From Bernardetia sp. (GTDB taxonomy: Bacteria > Bacteroidota > Bacteroidia > Cytophagales > Bernardetiaceae): a DNA stretch of 63,579 nucleotides. Shown one piece after another: positions 8,561-17,148 of this stretch; the stretch's first letter is position 1, and each line of letters begins with the position of its first letter. The DNA lies in contig JAHDBD010000026.1 in assembly GCA_020630575.1 (NCBI GenBank), positions 1 to 63,579 on the forward strand, given 5' to 3'. The translations under genes and the position numbers were made by a program. The notes beneath the pieces are model-generated. The model made no database searches and had not been told where the DNA came from. It saw only the letters and a list, made by a program, of their open reading frames with translations.

Positions 8561-9568
8561 TTATTCAGCAGGGAATCGTTCATTGATCAACTTTCCATCC
8601 TGATATATTTCTGTATATACAAGCTTTGCCGTTATGGGTAGTTTTTCTCCGAGTTTTGAGTTTTCTTCAACACTATAATAATTCCATTCTCCAGTGGGAT
8701 AACCTTCATTATAGTGAGAAATTAAGTAAATATATTCTTCTGTAGCATAACTATATCTTAAAGTTATCCATTTTCCTTCTTGTAGATGATTCTTTACTGT
8801 TCCTCTTTCTTTTGTACTTTTAAAAAAGAAAGCTGGTTTACTGAAATAACGAAGAAAATAACCTAATTTTGAGAGTATGTAGGAAGTTTTTTCATTAATA
8901 GTTGTAGTATCATCTATTGAGATAAAAGATTGCAAATGTATGACCCCATTATTATCTATGTAAAAAGCTTTCAATGAGGCAGAAAATTCAAAAATATTTC
9001 CTTGATAAGCGATATTTAGACCATCAATATAGTTTCCTGTACTGTCTATAGATATTAAATGTTGATATGTGTCTTGCTGACTATTAATAGCTCCAATAGT
9101 TAAAAGAGGATTCTGATTAGGCAATTTTACCTTTCCCAAAACAAAAAGATTAGAGTAATTTTCCTTATTTGTATAGACATCATTCATGTAATCTGCATAA
9201 TAAGTAAACTGCTCATTAAAAGGCAATGATAATATACAAGAAGAATCTTTATTAGAGTAAGAAGTGCTAAGTAAGCTATCTATATAGGTATATAGTTTAT
9301 TTTCAGCAATACTACTTAGGGTGTTCAATGTATTTTCTTCTGAAATGGTGTTGTTGTATGACCTAAAATGTTTTGGAAATTGTTTCAACACAACATCAGA
9401 GCCCATTGGTAAACTATACACTGGTAGATTCGTGTAATCGCATTTTTTTATTATATCCTTTTCATAACTTGAAGTATCTACTACTTTATTCGTAGTAGAT
9501 ACTGTCGTTGGAGATTGACAACTTACTATTATTGCAAAAAAGACCAAAAAGATGAGGAGTAATTTCAT
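8561..9568 (-). CDS. Lipoprotein, candidate immunity to the LAS-type peptidase
   Basis: The 335-residue protein has a lipoprotein signal (MKLLLIFLVFFAIIVSC, Cys17 as lipidation site), so it should be anchored in the cell envelope. The C-terminus contains MORN-like phrases (LQEGKWITLRYSY, YPTGEWNYYS, YQDGKLINERF). No enzyme motif is seen. Its ATG overlaps the TAA of the upstream peptidase gene (TAATG), indicating translational coupling. A periplasmic lipoprotein is the expected location for immunity against a peptidoglycan peptidase. The immunity role is inferred. Confidence 0.65.
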   Translation of the reverse strand: MKLLLIFLVFFAIIVSCQSPTTVSTTNKVVDTSSYEKDIIKKCDYTNLPVYSLPMGSDVVLKQFPKHFRSYNNTISEENTLNTLSSIAENKLYTYIDSLLSTSYSNKDSSCILSLPFNEQFTYYADYMNDVYTNKENYSNLFVLGKVKLPNQNPLLTIGAINSQQDTYQHLISIDSTGNYIDGLNIAYQGNIFEFSASLKAFYIDNNGVIHLQSFISIDDTTTINEKTSYILSKLGYFLRYFSKPAFFFKSTKERGTVKNHLQEGKWITLRYSYATEEYIYLISHYNEGYPTGEWNYYSVEENSKLGEKLPITAKLVYTEIYQDGKLINERFPAE

Positions 9569-10881
9569 TATTTTCTGTAATTAGGTTTGAAATTCATTGT
9601 CCCTGAACTGCTAGGAGCTCCTCCTGAGTGAAGATGGTCATTATGGCGACTATTGCTAGATTTTGTGTCTGTTAGCTTAGAGAATTTTGTAGAACTTCCT
9701 TTAATCTGTCCAATAAATCCAAATTTATATAAAGCAGTTACTAATTTTTGTTCCTTTTCTAGGTTAAGACTTCCATCATTATTCATGAAATACTGAGTAT
9801 CAATAGCATATCCATTATTATGTGTTTTACTTGGGTAACTACTGCCATCTTTATAAGATGAACCTGTACTTTTTACATCTGTAAAACCACACTCTGCTAA
9901 TGCGCCAATAAAGGCAGCAAATACATGTGGTTGGCTATATTTTCTCAAAGTTTCATGCCAAGAAAATTTTATTGTGATTCCTTTGCTTGAGTAATTAAGC
10001 CCATTACTAGGCATAGCTACAATTGCTATTTTTTCTTTTGAGGCTTTATAGTATAAATGAGTGTACCCAGCTACATCTCTTCCTTCTGTATATACATCAT
10101 TGTTAGCTAAAACATAACTCTTGTATGCATCAACACCTGTTACTTTCATTGCTTTATAGTCAATAGTTGATATAGCAGCTAATTTTTGGGCTGATGTTAA
10201 AGTAGGAGTAGTAGCCCCATAGGACTTTTTCCAAGTTTCTGATAATTCTCCAGTATATATATTATGTTTATTACCTTTTTTGTCGTGATAGACATATTTA
10301 ATCTTATCTACTCCTTCATAGTATTCTTTGCTAATCTCTCCATTATGATAAATATGTTGAAAAATCACAGCACGCAATTCAAACTTCTTTTTCCCAGTTT
10401 TCAAGAATTCTTTATTTGTAGCAGGACTATCTACTCCTTCTACCACTACTTTTAGATACAACTCACTAGACTTTTCATCTCCAGTATCAGGGTCTAGTTT
10501 TTTATCCCACGCTTTATATTTAGCTGAATCTGGCTTTTGCAATTGTATTTCAGCCACAGCATAGCCATCTTTTACAGTAGCACATATTTTTTCTACTTCT
10601 TTGTCGTTCTGAATAACTTTTAGTTTTGTGTCTTTTGCTTCTAAAAGTGGTTTCTTTTCGTAGATATAAATAGTTACATCTTTTCCTTCTAAGTTGTCAC
10701 ACTCAGCTACTAAAGTAATCTTTTGACCAATTACTCCTTTTTCTAGTTTTTCGTAGTGATTTACTTCTGTTTTTTGGTTAGTATCTTTTTTGTTTTTGTC
10801 CTTGCCAAGAGGTAAGTCAGCAAAAACACTTTCTTTTTTAGGTTTAGCAAAAAAGGCATCTACAATTTGATAGCTTTCCAA
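9568..10881 (-). CDS. Peptidoglycan peptidase effector, LAS-type metallopeptidase tip
   Basis: This is a 437-residue protein. Residues about 5-120 match the linker domain of the M23 effector at 11603 (VDAFFA, DLPLGK, LVAECDNLEGKDV, EKKPLL). The C-terminal third carries a LAS-metallopeptidase zinc signature: H354-x6-D361 (THNNGYAID) and H416-x-H418 (NDHLHSG), as in M15/M74-type D,D- or D,L-peptidases. It should cut peptide cross-links in the target's peptidoglycan. It lacks the first about 340 residues of the M23 effector, so it looks like a displaced tip with partial linker. A lipoprotein gene follows with stop/start overlap. The start ATG begins in the middle of the shared domain, and expression is uncertain. 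Confidence 0.72.
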   Translation of the reverse strand: MESYQIVDAFFAKPKKESVFADLPLGKDKNKKDTNQKTEVNHYEKLEKGVIGQKITLVAECDNLEGKDVTIYIYEKKPLLEAKDTKLKVIQNDKEVEKICATVKDGYAVAEIQLQKPDSAKYKAWDKKLDPDTGDEKSSELYLKVVVEGVDSPATNKEFLKTGKKKFELRAVIFQHIYHNGEISKEYYEGVDKIKYVYHDKKGNKHNIYTGELSETWKKSYGATTPTLTSAQKLAAISTIDYKAMKVTGVDAYKSYVLANNDVYTEGRDVAGYTHLYYKASKEKIAIVAMPSNGLNYSSKGITIKFSWHETLRKYSQPHVFAAFIGALAECGFTDVKSTGSSYKDGSSYPSKTHNNGYAIDTQYFMNNDGSLNLEKEQKLVTALYKFGFIGQIKGSSTKFSKLTDTKSSNSRHNDHLHSGGAPSSSGTMNFKPNYRK

Positions 10882-10928
10882 ATTTGGTTTTCAATGCTAA
10901 TTTATAGAATACGTTTTTTAAACAAAAA

Positions 10929-11537
10929 TTACTCTCTGAGTTGTATTTTTTTACTTACAGCTAGGTCAGGATGCTGACATTGGATTTCTTTTTCTCCTAT
11001 TTTACAAATTTTAAACTCTGTCATCGGAAGAATATACTCTCTATCTTCTCCCATTGCTTCTAATTTTTCAAAATCTATCTCTAATATTAGTTTGTCTATA
11101 GGAAAAAATTTACCTTTTTTCAATTGTAGAAGATGTATTGCATCTACATACTCATAGGAAGTATACAACATTAAAATAGAATCCTCTCCATTATGTGCTA
11201 AATAACTAGACATACCTAATCCTTCAAAGATGGGCATATAAATTGTATCTAATGTATCATTTAGACGTGACACAATAAAACTACTTAGAGTATCTATATC
11301 TTTTTGCTGTATATTAAGTACACCTAGTTTATAGATTTTAGAATAACTTTCATTATTTTCTTCATCAGAATCAAAAATGGTTATGGTAAAAGAAGAATCA
11401 CAATATTGCTTTTCCTGAATTACACTATAGTCTTGTGAGTTGGCAGATTGTAATCCCTCATCTTGTCGATTGGCTGCTCGGTTTTCACAAGAAGAAAAGC
11501 AAAATGTTAAGCTAAGGTATAGAAGTAGATATTTCAT
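10929..11537 (-). CDS. Lipoprotein, candidate immunity to the M23 effector
   Basis: With the start at 11537 the protein has 202 residues and a proper lipoprotein signal (MKYLLLYLSLTFCFSSC, Cys17). The longer frame from 11612 would add 25 non-signal residues and overlap the upstream stop. The mature part is acidic and rich in short beta-like segments with no recognised family. It directly follows the M23-peptidase effector gene, so periplasmic immunity is the natural inference. Confidence 0.65.
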   Translation of the reverse strand: MKYLLLYLSLTFCFSSCENRAANRQDEGLQSANSQDYSVIQEKQYCDSSFTITIFDSDEENNESYSKIYKLGVLNIQQKDIDTLSSFIVSRLNDTLDTIYMPIFEGLGMSSYLAHNGEDSILMLYTSYEYVDAIHLLQLKKGKFFPIDKLILEIDFEKLEAMGEDREYILPMTEFKICKIGEKEIQCQHPDLAVSKKIQLRE

Positions 11538-11602
11538 GAAGTTGTACGTTTTTTTTAATGTATAATTGAGTTTCGCTACAAAATGAATAAAGGTTATTTC
11601 AG

Positions 11603-13762
11603 CTAATCCCAATATGTTTCTGCTACTGTCTTTTGGTAAGCTGTTTCTGTAGTCGATAAATCATTTTCCCCTTTGTACTTCACATATTGTCCTGCATGAC
11701 ATCTATTACTTAAACCTGAGCTCCTAGCAGCAGAAGCAATTTCAAAATGTAAATGTGGATCTTTTGTTTTACCATACCCAGATGTTCCATTAGTTCCTAG
11801 TATTTGACCAGCTTTTACTTTCTCTCCTATAACTACATTCATTGTTTTAAGATGACAATATTTCAAGTATATATTCCCTTCTGTATTGAAAGTACTACTA
11901 TGAAAAATTTCTCCTTCTGTGGCATAATCTAGTGTAAAATTGGTTCTTTTAATTACTTCTAAAGTTTCAGGATTATCAACTTTTATTATTATTATTTTTC
12001 CATATCCTTTTCCACTATCTGAGGATCTGACTACTGTTCCATTTGCACAAGAATATATATTACTATCAGGTAATGCTAACAAATCTATTCCCTGATGATT
12101 AATCTTATATGGTTTCTCTTTTGTAGCTCTTTCTTTTCTAACTTTTCCAAATACATTATAACGTGGACGATAATTACCAGACTGAGTATATAAACATAAC
12201 ATCGGATTATTGACAGGATTGTACCACTTTACAGGGTTTAAGTTTGTTTCATTTTTAATAATTTTTTCAATTAAAACATTCCCTGAAAGATAACTTACCT
12301 TCATATACAATATGGATTTCTCATAAGTAAATGACTCTCTTTGAGATAAGATACTACCTGATGAAACTGTTCTTACTTTCATTTTTTCGTTAAGCTCTTT
12401 TGTTTTACAAATATCCTTTTCACGTAATTGGATATCTGCTACTGCATAACCGTTTTCTACATTTACACATATTTCTGTACTTTCTGTTTCATCATGAATA
12501 ATAGTGAAATATTCATTATTTGCCAACAAAAATGGTTTTTTTTCGAATATTTGAATATTGACCTCTTTACCTTCTAAGTTATCACATTCAGCCACAATTT
12601 TTATTTTTTGACCTACTATAACATCCTTCTGCTTTTTAAGATTTTTAACATTTGTTTTTTGATTCTTTCCTTTGATTAAAGGTAAATCTGCTATTATCTT
12701 TTCACTTTCATCAATAGCAAAAAACGCATCTACAACCTGCTCTTTTGGAGTGAGCTTAATCTTTCCAAATTTGTTTTGCTCTGTTGTCAAATTGAGTTTT
12801 AGACTAGTAGCATTATTGACAGATACATATAGTTCTAGTATTTCAGGGTCTTGCTTTTTCTGAGCATTGTTAATACTATTGAAGTCAAAGTTGACCTGTA
12901 AACAATCTTGCTTTGGTTTTTCATCTTCTACTTCATTTTTTTGAGCATCTTTATAGCGTTCTTTGCTTCCTACCTTAAACTGCTTGATAGAATCTCTATT
13001 TTCTACTTTGATTTTATTTCCACTCCAAGCCACATAATCATCTTTATTCTGCATCAAAAAAGGTTTTGGAGTAATATCTTCATCAAATACATTCAACTCA
13101 AGCGTTTTATCTTTCAAGCCGAGTGTTTTGATAAAGAGATAAATATCTTCACTATAACCTGTTTCTTCTAGCTTTTCTCCATCAGCAGCCATCCAATAGA
13201 CTTCTGCTACTTCTGGTTTGGCAATTACAGTACGACTACAAACAGCGTCTTTACTACTATTTCGTGTAGGTTTTTTGTTTTTATCGTTGTACTTGTAGAT
13301 TTCCACTCTAACTTTTTCTCCATCTAGCCACTTAGAATATTTTACTTTTAAAACAGCTACTTCTTGTTGTTTACCACCTATATCATGTGTTTCTGTTGTT
13401 ATAGTAGCTGAAAGAATAGCATTCTCTTTCAATAACTTTGTATTTTCCTTTTTTTTATCCCCTTCTGCTTTAGAAGTCAGAAAAAAATCACTTTTCACAT
13501 CTGCTTTATTTGTTGTAGCAGTGATTTCAATAGTATATTCTTTATCAAAGTCATCATCTCTTTTGTCTATCCAAAAACACCATTTTAGCTGTGTGATATC
13601 ATTACCTTTTTGAGAAGCTATATAAGTATATTCTTCATTGGCATTAATAGATGTAACAGATTTACAATCTTTATCTATTACTTTGATAATTTTGAGTTCT
13701 GGAGGAGTGAGGGGTTTTATAGCTACTGAGTTACTAGTATCTTGTGGGTCATAGAAAAACAT
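11603..13762 (-). CDS. Peptidoglycan endopeptidase effector, M23 tip with Ig-like repeats
   Basis: This is a 719-residue T6SS cargo candidate without a signal peptide. The C-terminus is an M23 (LytM-like) zinc peptidase: H556-x3-D560 (HQGID), His637 (YCHLK) and H670-x-H672 (PHLHFEI). The N-terminal about 340 residues look like several beta-sandwich repeats; the one near 185-225 (VAEVYWMAADGEKLEE, then IYLFIKT) resembles the extension of the Hcp proteins. Residues about 340-450 are the linker domain shared with the effector at 9568. It follows extended hcp copy 2 and precedes a lipoprotein gene. It should cut peptide bridges in prey peptidoglycan. Confidence 0.8.
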   Translation of the reverse strand: MFFYDPQDTSNSVAIKPLTPPELKIIKVIDKDCKSVTSINANEEYTYIASQKGNDITQLKWCFWIDKRDDDFDKEYTIEITATTNKADVKSDFFLTSKAEGDKKKENTKLLKENAILSATITTETHDIGGKQQEVAVLKVKYSKWLDGEKVRVEIYKYNDKNKKPTRNSSKDAVCSRTVIAKPEVAEVYWMAADGEKLEETGYSEDIYLFIKTLGLKDKTLELNVFDEDITPKPFLMQNKDDYVAWSGNKIKVENRDSIKQFKVGSKERYKDAQKNEVEDEKPKQDCLQVNFDFNSINNAQKKQDPEILELYVSVNNATSLKLNLTTEQNKFGKIKLTPKEQVVDAFFAIDESEKIIADLPLIKGKNQKTNVKNLKKQKDVIVGQKIKIVAECDNLEGKEVNIQIFEKKPFLLANNEYFTIIHDETESTEICVNVENGYAVADIQLREKDICKTKELNEKMKVRTVSSGSILSQRESFTYEKSILYMKVSYLSGNVLIEKIIKNETNLNPVKWYNPVNNPMLCLYTQSGNYRPRYNVFGKVRKERATKEKPYKINHQGIDLLALPDSNIYSCANGTVVRSSDSGKGYGKIIIIKVDNPETLEVIKRTNFTLDYATEGEIFHSSTFNTEGNIYLKYCHLKTMNVVIGEKVKAGQILGTNGTSGYGKTKDPHLHFEIASAARSSGLSNRCHAGQYVKYKGENDLSTTETAYQKTVAETYWD

Positions 13763-13803
13763 AATATAAATAGATTAAGTAGTGATGTTAAAGTTAGGTA
13801 AGA

Positions 13804-14496
13804 TTAAGATTTGAGTAGTGTTTCAAGTTCTACTCGCATTGTATCTGCTGTTATATTGAGGTTTTCAATAATGCCCTCTTCCAAAAGACTACCTTTATAC
13901 TTAAAGTAATGATGATCATTATCAATATTTATACTAATAGGTTTTCCTACAGTATCTTTTGTAGTAAGTACTAAATAGACAGTTTGATTGCCTATTTCTT
14001 CTTGCTCTATTTTCTTATTGTTCTCATCTTCAAAATGAGCAGCAATAAGTTGTTTTTCTTTCTCAGGCTCTACAGCAGTAACAGGTGCATTTGTACTCAA
14101 ATCAGTTTTTTTCCAATAATGGTCTAAAATTTTGTAGCCATCATCAATCATGATGGCAGGAGTGAGATGAATAAGTGTAGTCATTGGTTCTCCATCTTGT
14201 GCATTGAAATTATTTTTGAAATGGACACAATGAACATCATAAAGCTCTATAATTCTACTTTTGCTTGTCGCTGTAACAGGAGAGACTACAATTTTGACAT
14301 GCTTAGTCATATCGGTAGCGACAGACCACTCCATAAAACTTTGGTCTGATGTAGTTTCGAAGATAATTTCGAATAGTGTTCCTCTAGGCTTTCCCATTGG
14401 TTTACCATGTTCGTCTGTCGAACGAGTAAAACGAAATTTGAAATCTAAAATATTGATTTCTTTATCTTCTAGATAAAGTTTTGCTACTAAACTCAT
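13804..14496 (-). CDS. Extended Hcp/TssD with C-terminal Ig-like extension (copy 2)
   Basis: The 230-residue protein has a TssD core (1-134) almost identical to copies 1 and 3. Its extension (residues about 145-230: QLIAAHFEDENNKKIEQ, TVYLVLTTKDTVGKPISINI) differs from theirs. It heads the M23/LAS peptidase module. Its 183-bp leader is identical to that of copy 3. As the tube subunit, its core should enter the Hcp stack, and the extension may bind the effector's matching beta repeats. Confidence 0.82.
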   Translation of the reverse strand: MSLVAKLYLEDKEINILDFKFRFTRSTDEHGKPMGKPRGTLFEIIFETTSDQSFMEWSVATDMTKHVKIVVSPVTATSKSRIIELYDVHCVHFKNNFNAQDGEPMTTLIHLTPAIMIDDGYKILDHYWKKTDLSTNAPVTAVEPEKEKQLIAAHFEDENNKKIEQEEIGNQTVYLVLTTKDTVGKPISINIDNDHHYFKYKGSLLEEGIIENLNITADTMRVELETLLKS

Positions 14497-14679
14497 TTTG
14501 TAATAGTATTAAAAAAAGGTACTCTTGTATTTTAATTGTAAAAATACTTTAATTTTATATAATTACAAATTTAATAGTACAATATCTAGAATTAATTTTT
14601 GAGTTTTTGTATAGTATTTAGATTTTTATAAAGATTTTAGATTGGTAGTTGTCTTTATTGTTGGTCATCATAATGGTAA
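14497..14679 (-). repeat. 183-bp leader identical to 19504-19686
   Basis: The leader of hcp copy 2 matches the leader of copy 3 base for base (offset 5007), and the similarity continues into the hcp core. Identity stops abruptly after TAATGGTAA. This marks a recent duplication or gene conversion of the leader and hcp core, and hence of the promoter. Confidence 0.9.
14566..14573 (-). promoter_or_regulatory. Candidate -7 promoter box of extended hcp copy 2
   Basis: The minus strand reads TAAATTTG, an exact match to the Bacteroidota -7 consensus TAnnTTTG, 70 nt before the hcp start. No clear -33 TTTG was found, so confidence is modest. Confidence 0.4.
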
Positions 14680-14812
14680 AATTTACCATCATTGATATTA
14701 CCTTTAAAGGTAGCCTTTAGTAAGAAAAGGTTTGTACCCTATTAGATGTTGTAAAGCAAACCATGCTGCAAAAGTTTCTTTTGCATGGATATAAGAGTTT
14801 GGTGTTGCTTCT
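14680..14812 (-). pseudogene. Remnant of the DUF3289-like effector C-terminus (fragment A)
   Basis: The minus strand encodes HAKETFAAWFALQHLIGYKP and, after one frameshift, TFKGNINDGKF. These match residues about 473-515 of the effector at 17149. It lies just downstream of the immunity-like lipoprotein gene at 14821 and abuts the duplicated hcp leader. It is a decayed tip with no start. Confidence 0.75.
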
Positions 14813-14820
14813 ATACTCCT

Positions 14821-15312
14821 CTAATCCTCAAAAGGAGGAGCAATAATCAAACTATCACAATACACTGTATCTTTGAAGTTATCAGGATAGGTAGCATACC
14901 ACATATGAGGATTTTCCTTTGAGCGATTATAATAAAACATAGCTAAATCATCTTCACAACCTACATCACCAGTTATTTGATGCTTACTGTCTCGTTCATT
15001 ATCCAAAAAATATGATGTACAAGGAGTTTTTCTATGAAAAGAAATAAAATATTCACTAAAAGAATCATTTAAATCACACAATGAAACTGTCTCTTTATTC
15101 ATATAACTTAGTAATAGGCTATCTAATAAATAAAGATCATTTGGAGGAGAAGATATTAACACATATTCTGCGTAGTGTCTAACTATAGAACGTTTTTCAA
15201 TAGCAGAAGAATCTGTACTCAAGTGATACAGATAGGTAAATTTCATTTCTTCTTTTTGACAAGAGAAAAGTAAAAACCCTAGTGATACAACTAAGTGGGT
15301 TAGTTTAATCAT
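14821..15312 (-). CDS. Immunity-like lipoprotein, DUF3289-effector family (copy C)
   Basis: With the start at 15312 this is a 163-residue lipoprotein (MIKLTHLVVSLGFLLFSC, Cys18). The frame from 15351 would read through the effector remnant and is rejected. The mature domain shares the signature of the two copies upstream: CDLN near the middle, SEYFISFHRKTPCTSYFLDN, HQITGD, NPHMWYATYP, FKDTVYCD. It is the most diverged copy. It is likely a periplasmic immunity protein for a variant of the DUF3289-like effector. The cysteines conserved between copies may form disulfides. Confidence 0.7.
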   Translation of the reverse strand: MIKLTHLVVSLGFLLFSCQKEEMKFTYLYHLSTDSSAIEKRSIVRHYAEYVLISSPPNDLYLLDSLLLSYMNKETVSLCDLNDSFSEYFISFHRKTPCTSYFLDNERDSKHQITGDVGCEDDLAMFYYNRSKENPHMWYATYPDNFKDTVYCDSLIIAPPFED

Positions 15313-15395
15313 CTTTTTTACTTCTTGATTTAACACATTCAAATTTGCCATCGTTAATATTGCTTTTAAATGATTTTTTGGTAATGTTATAAATT
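15306..15395 (-). pseudogene. Remnant of the DUF3289-like effector C-terminus (fragment B)
   Basis: The minus strand reads ITKKSFKSNINDGKFECV and ends in a stop that overlaps the ATG of the lipoprotein at 15312. It matches residues about 492-513 of the effector at 17149. It is a short effector tail still joined to its immunity gene. Confidence 0.65.
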
Positions 15396-15500
15396 GTGTT
15401 TGTTCTATAAAATGATAATTTGATGAAGCAAATTACTACGTTTAAATAACGTAGAGATGTGATTTATTAAGCCAAAAAATATAAAACACAGTTTTAGATT

Positions 15501-15775
15501 TTAATGGTCTTTATAAAATTCGTTCACAGGACTAAAATCAACTCTATTTCTTTTTCCAAAACGTTCAAATTTACCTTCTTTAATATTGCCTTTAAATGAC
15601 TTCTCAAATGTAATTTTTGTAATAAAAGGCTTATATCCTCTTAAGTGTTGGAGTGTAAACCATGCTGTAAAGGTGTCTTTGGCAAAAGGATAAGTATTTG
15701 GGTTAGCTTTGATATCTGTCATATCTAAGCCGAAATGATCCCATAGAGTAACTTGGTAGTCTATAGTATAATCAT
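15501..15775 (-). pseudogene. Orphan C-terminus of a DUF3289-like effector (fragment C)
   Basis: From about DYTIDYQVTLWDHFGLD to GNIKEGKFERFGKRN the product aligns closely with the last about 95 residues of the effector at 17149, with a different end (VNEFYKDH). An ATG at 15818 exists but would read through the end of the upstream lipoprotein gene. No effector N-terminus is present, so it is a displaced tail between immunity genes and probably not functional alone. Confidence 0.75.
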
Positions 15776-16362
15776 TCAACAATCTGACTACAATACAATG
15801 TATCTCCACTAACATCATTGTACCATGTCAAAGAATCCTTTGATACTGATTTGTAACAGAAAGTATTGAGATAAGAACGTTTACAAGGTTGAGGATACTC
15901 CTTCGTTGTTTTGGATGTACTTTCTTTGTATGTTGGAAGAGCAGCAGGAACAACACAATCACAATAAACTGTATCTTTAAAGTCATCTGGATAGGAAGAA
16001 TACCACATATGTGGATTTGTTTCAGAACGATGGTAAAAAAGCATTTTTAGTTCACCCTCACATCCTCCTGCCTGCTCATCTCCAGCTATTTGATGATACC
16101 TGTTTTGTTCATTATCTAAAAAGTAGGAGGTACAAGGATTTTTTCTATAAAAGCTAATGAAATATTCATTTATGGACATATTGAAATCACAAAAAGATAT
16201 TCTTTCAAAATAAGAACCAGAAAATAAGTATTCTTTTTTTAAATCTATATTCATACTTATTTTATCTAAACGTACAAATTCTATTTTTCCTTTTTCCTCT
16301 CTTTCCGTACAAGAAATAAGAAAAAAACTTATAAGCGCAATAGTAGCAATTAGTTTAATCAT
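15772..16362 (-). CDS. Immunity-like lipoprotein, DUF3289-effector family (copy B)
   Basis: The 196-residue protein has a lipoprotein signal (MIKLIATIALISFFLISC, Cys18). It is a close paralogue of the gene at 16381: both share ISFCDFN, YRKNPCTSYFLDNEQ or similar, YHQIAGDEQAGGCEG, SSYPDDFKDTVYCDC and the tail DVSGDTLYCSQIVE. Part of the N-terminal region present in copy A is missing here. It lies 18 bp after copy A in the same operon, so it appears to be a tandem duplicate that widens or backs up protection. Confidence 0.72.
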   Translation of the reverse strand: MIKLIATIALISFFLISCTEREEKGKIEFVRLDKISMNIDLKKEYLFSGSYFERISFCDFNMSINEYFISFYRKNPCTSYFLDNEQNRYHQIAGDEQAGGCEGELKMLFYHRSETNPHMWYSSYPDDFKDTVYCDCVVPAALPTYKESTSKTTKEYPQPCKRSYLNTFCYKSVSKDSLTWYNDVSGDTLYCSQIVE

Positions 16363-16380
16363 CTTTTGTATAACCTGTTA

Positions 16381-17052
16381 TTATTCAACAATCTGACTAC
16401 AATGCAATGTATCACCACTAACATCATTGTACCATACTAATGAATCGTCTGATATCGATTTGTAACAGAAATTATTGAGATAAGAACGTTTACAAGGCTG
16501 AGGATTGTATTTACTTGCTCTGCTGGGATAATATTTTTTATTATCCCTTCCTTCAGGTAAAGGTGCAAGAATAAGACAATCACAATATACAGTATCTTTA
16601 AAATTATTTGGATAGGAAGAATACCACATACGTGGATTTGTTTCAGAGCGATCATAATAAAACATTTTTAGTCTTCCTTCACATCCTCCTGCCTGCTCAT
16701 CCCCAGCTATCTGATGATACCTGTCTTCTTCATTGTCTAAGAAATAAGAGGTACAAGAATTTTTTCTATAATATCCAACAGAATATTTATTTATAGAAGT
16801 ATTGAAATCACAAAAGGATATTCTATTTTTGAAAAAATAATCTAATATAATACTGTCAATTACTATATCTTCTTTTGGAGGATTGATGACAAGAAAGCTT
16901 TCTATGTAATGATTGTTTACAAAAAAATCTTTTTTGGGATTTTCATCTGTGCTTATTTTATCTAAACGCACAAACTCTACTCTTCCTTTTTTCTCTGTAC
17001 AAGAAAGAAACAACAAGCCTATAAGAATAATAGTAAAGATTGGTCTATTCAT
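16381..17052 (-). CDS. Immunity-like lipoprotein, DUF3289-effector family (copy A)
   Basis: The 223-residue lipoprotein (MNRPIFTIILIGLLFLSC, Cys18) is the copy nearest the intact effector and probably its cognate immunity. The mature part has eight or so cysteines, several in conserved positions (CDFN, SCTSYF, GGCEG, VYCDC, CKRSYLN, HCSQ), as expected for an oxidised periplasmic domain. No known family was recognised. Confidence 0.72.
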   Translation of the reverse strand: MNRPIFTIILIGLLFLSCTEKKGRVEFVRLDKISTDENPKKDFFVNNHYIESFLVINPPKEDIVIDSIILDYFFKNRISFCDFNTSINKYSVGYYRKNSCTSYFLDNEEDRYHQIAGDEQAGGCEGRLKMFYYDRSETNPRMWYSSYPNNFKDTVYCDCLILAPLPEGRDNKKYYPSRASKYNPQPCKRSYLNNFCYKSISDDSLVWYNDVSGDTLHCSQIVE

Positions 17053-17148
17053 TTTTTAAATATGCAATTTTTTGTAATTAAATATTTTTCAAGGTATATA
17101 GAAATAAAGATATGTTATAATAACAATTTAATTATGCAATCTTTTATT

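Noticed and set aside
10929..11612. Longer start of the M23-immunity lipoprotein (from 11612)
   Set aside because: It overlaps the effector stop and hides the lipoprotein signal; the ATG at 11537 gives a normal signal peptide.
12672..13171. Plus-strand open frames inside the M23 effector
   Set aside because: They are antisense shadows, with hydrophobic low-complexity translations typical of reversed AT-rich coding DNA.
14821..15351. Longer start of the lipoprotein at 14821 (from 15351)
   Set aside because: The extra residues are an out-of-frame reading of an effector remnant; the ATG at 15312 gives a proper lipoprotein signal.
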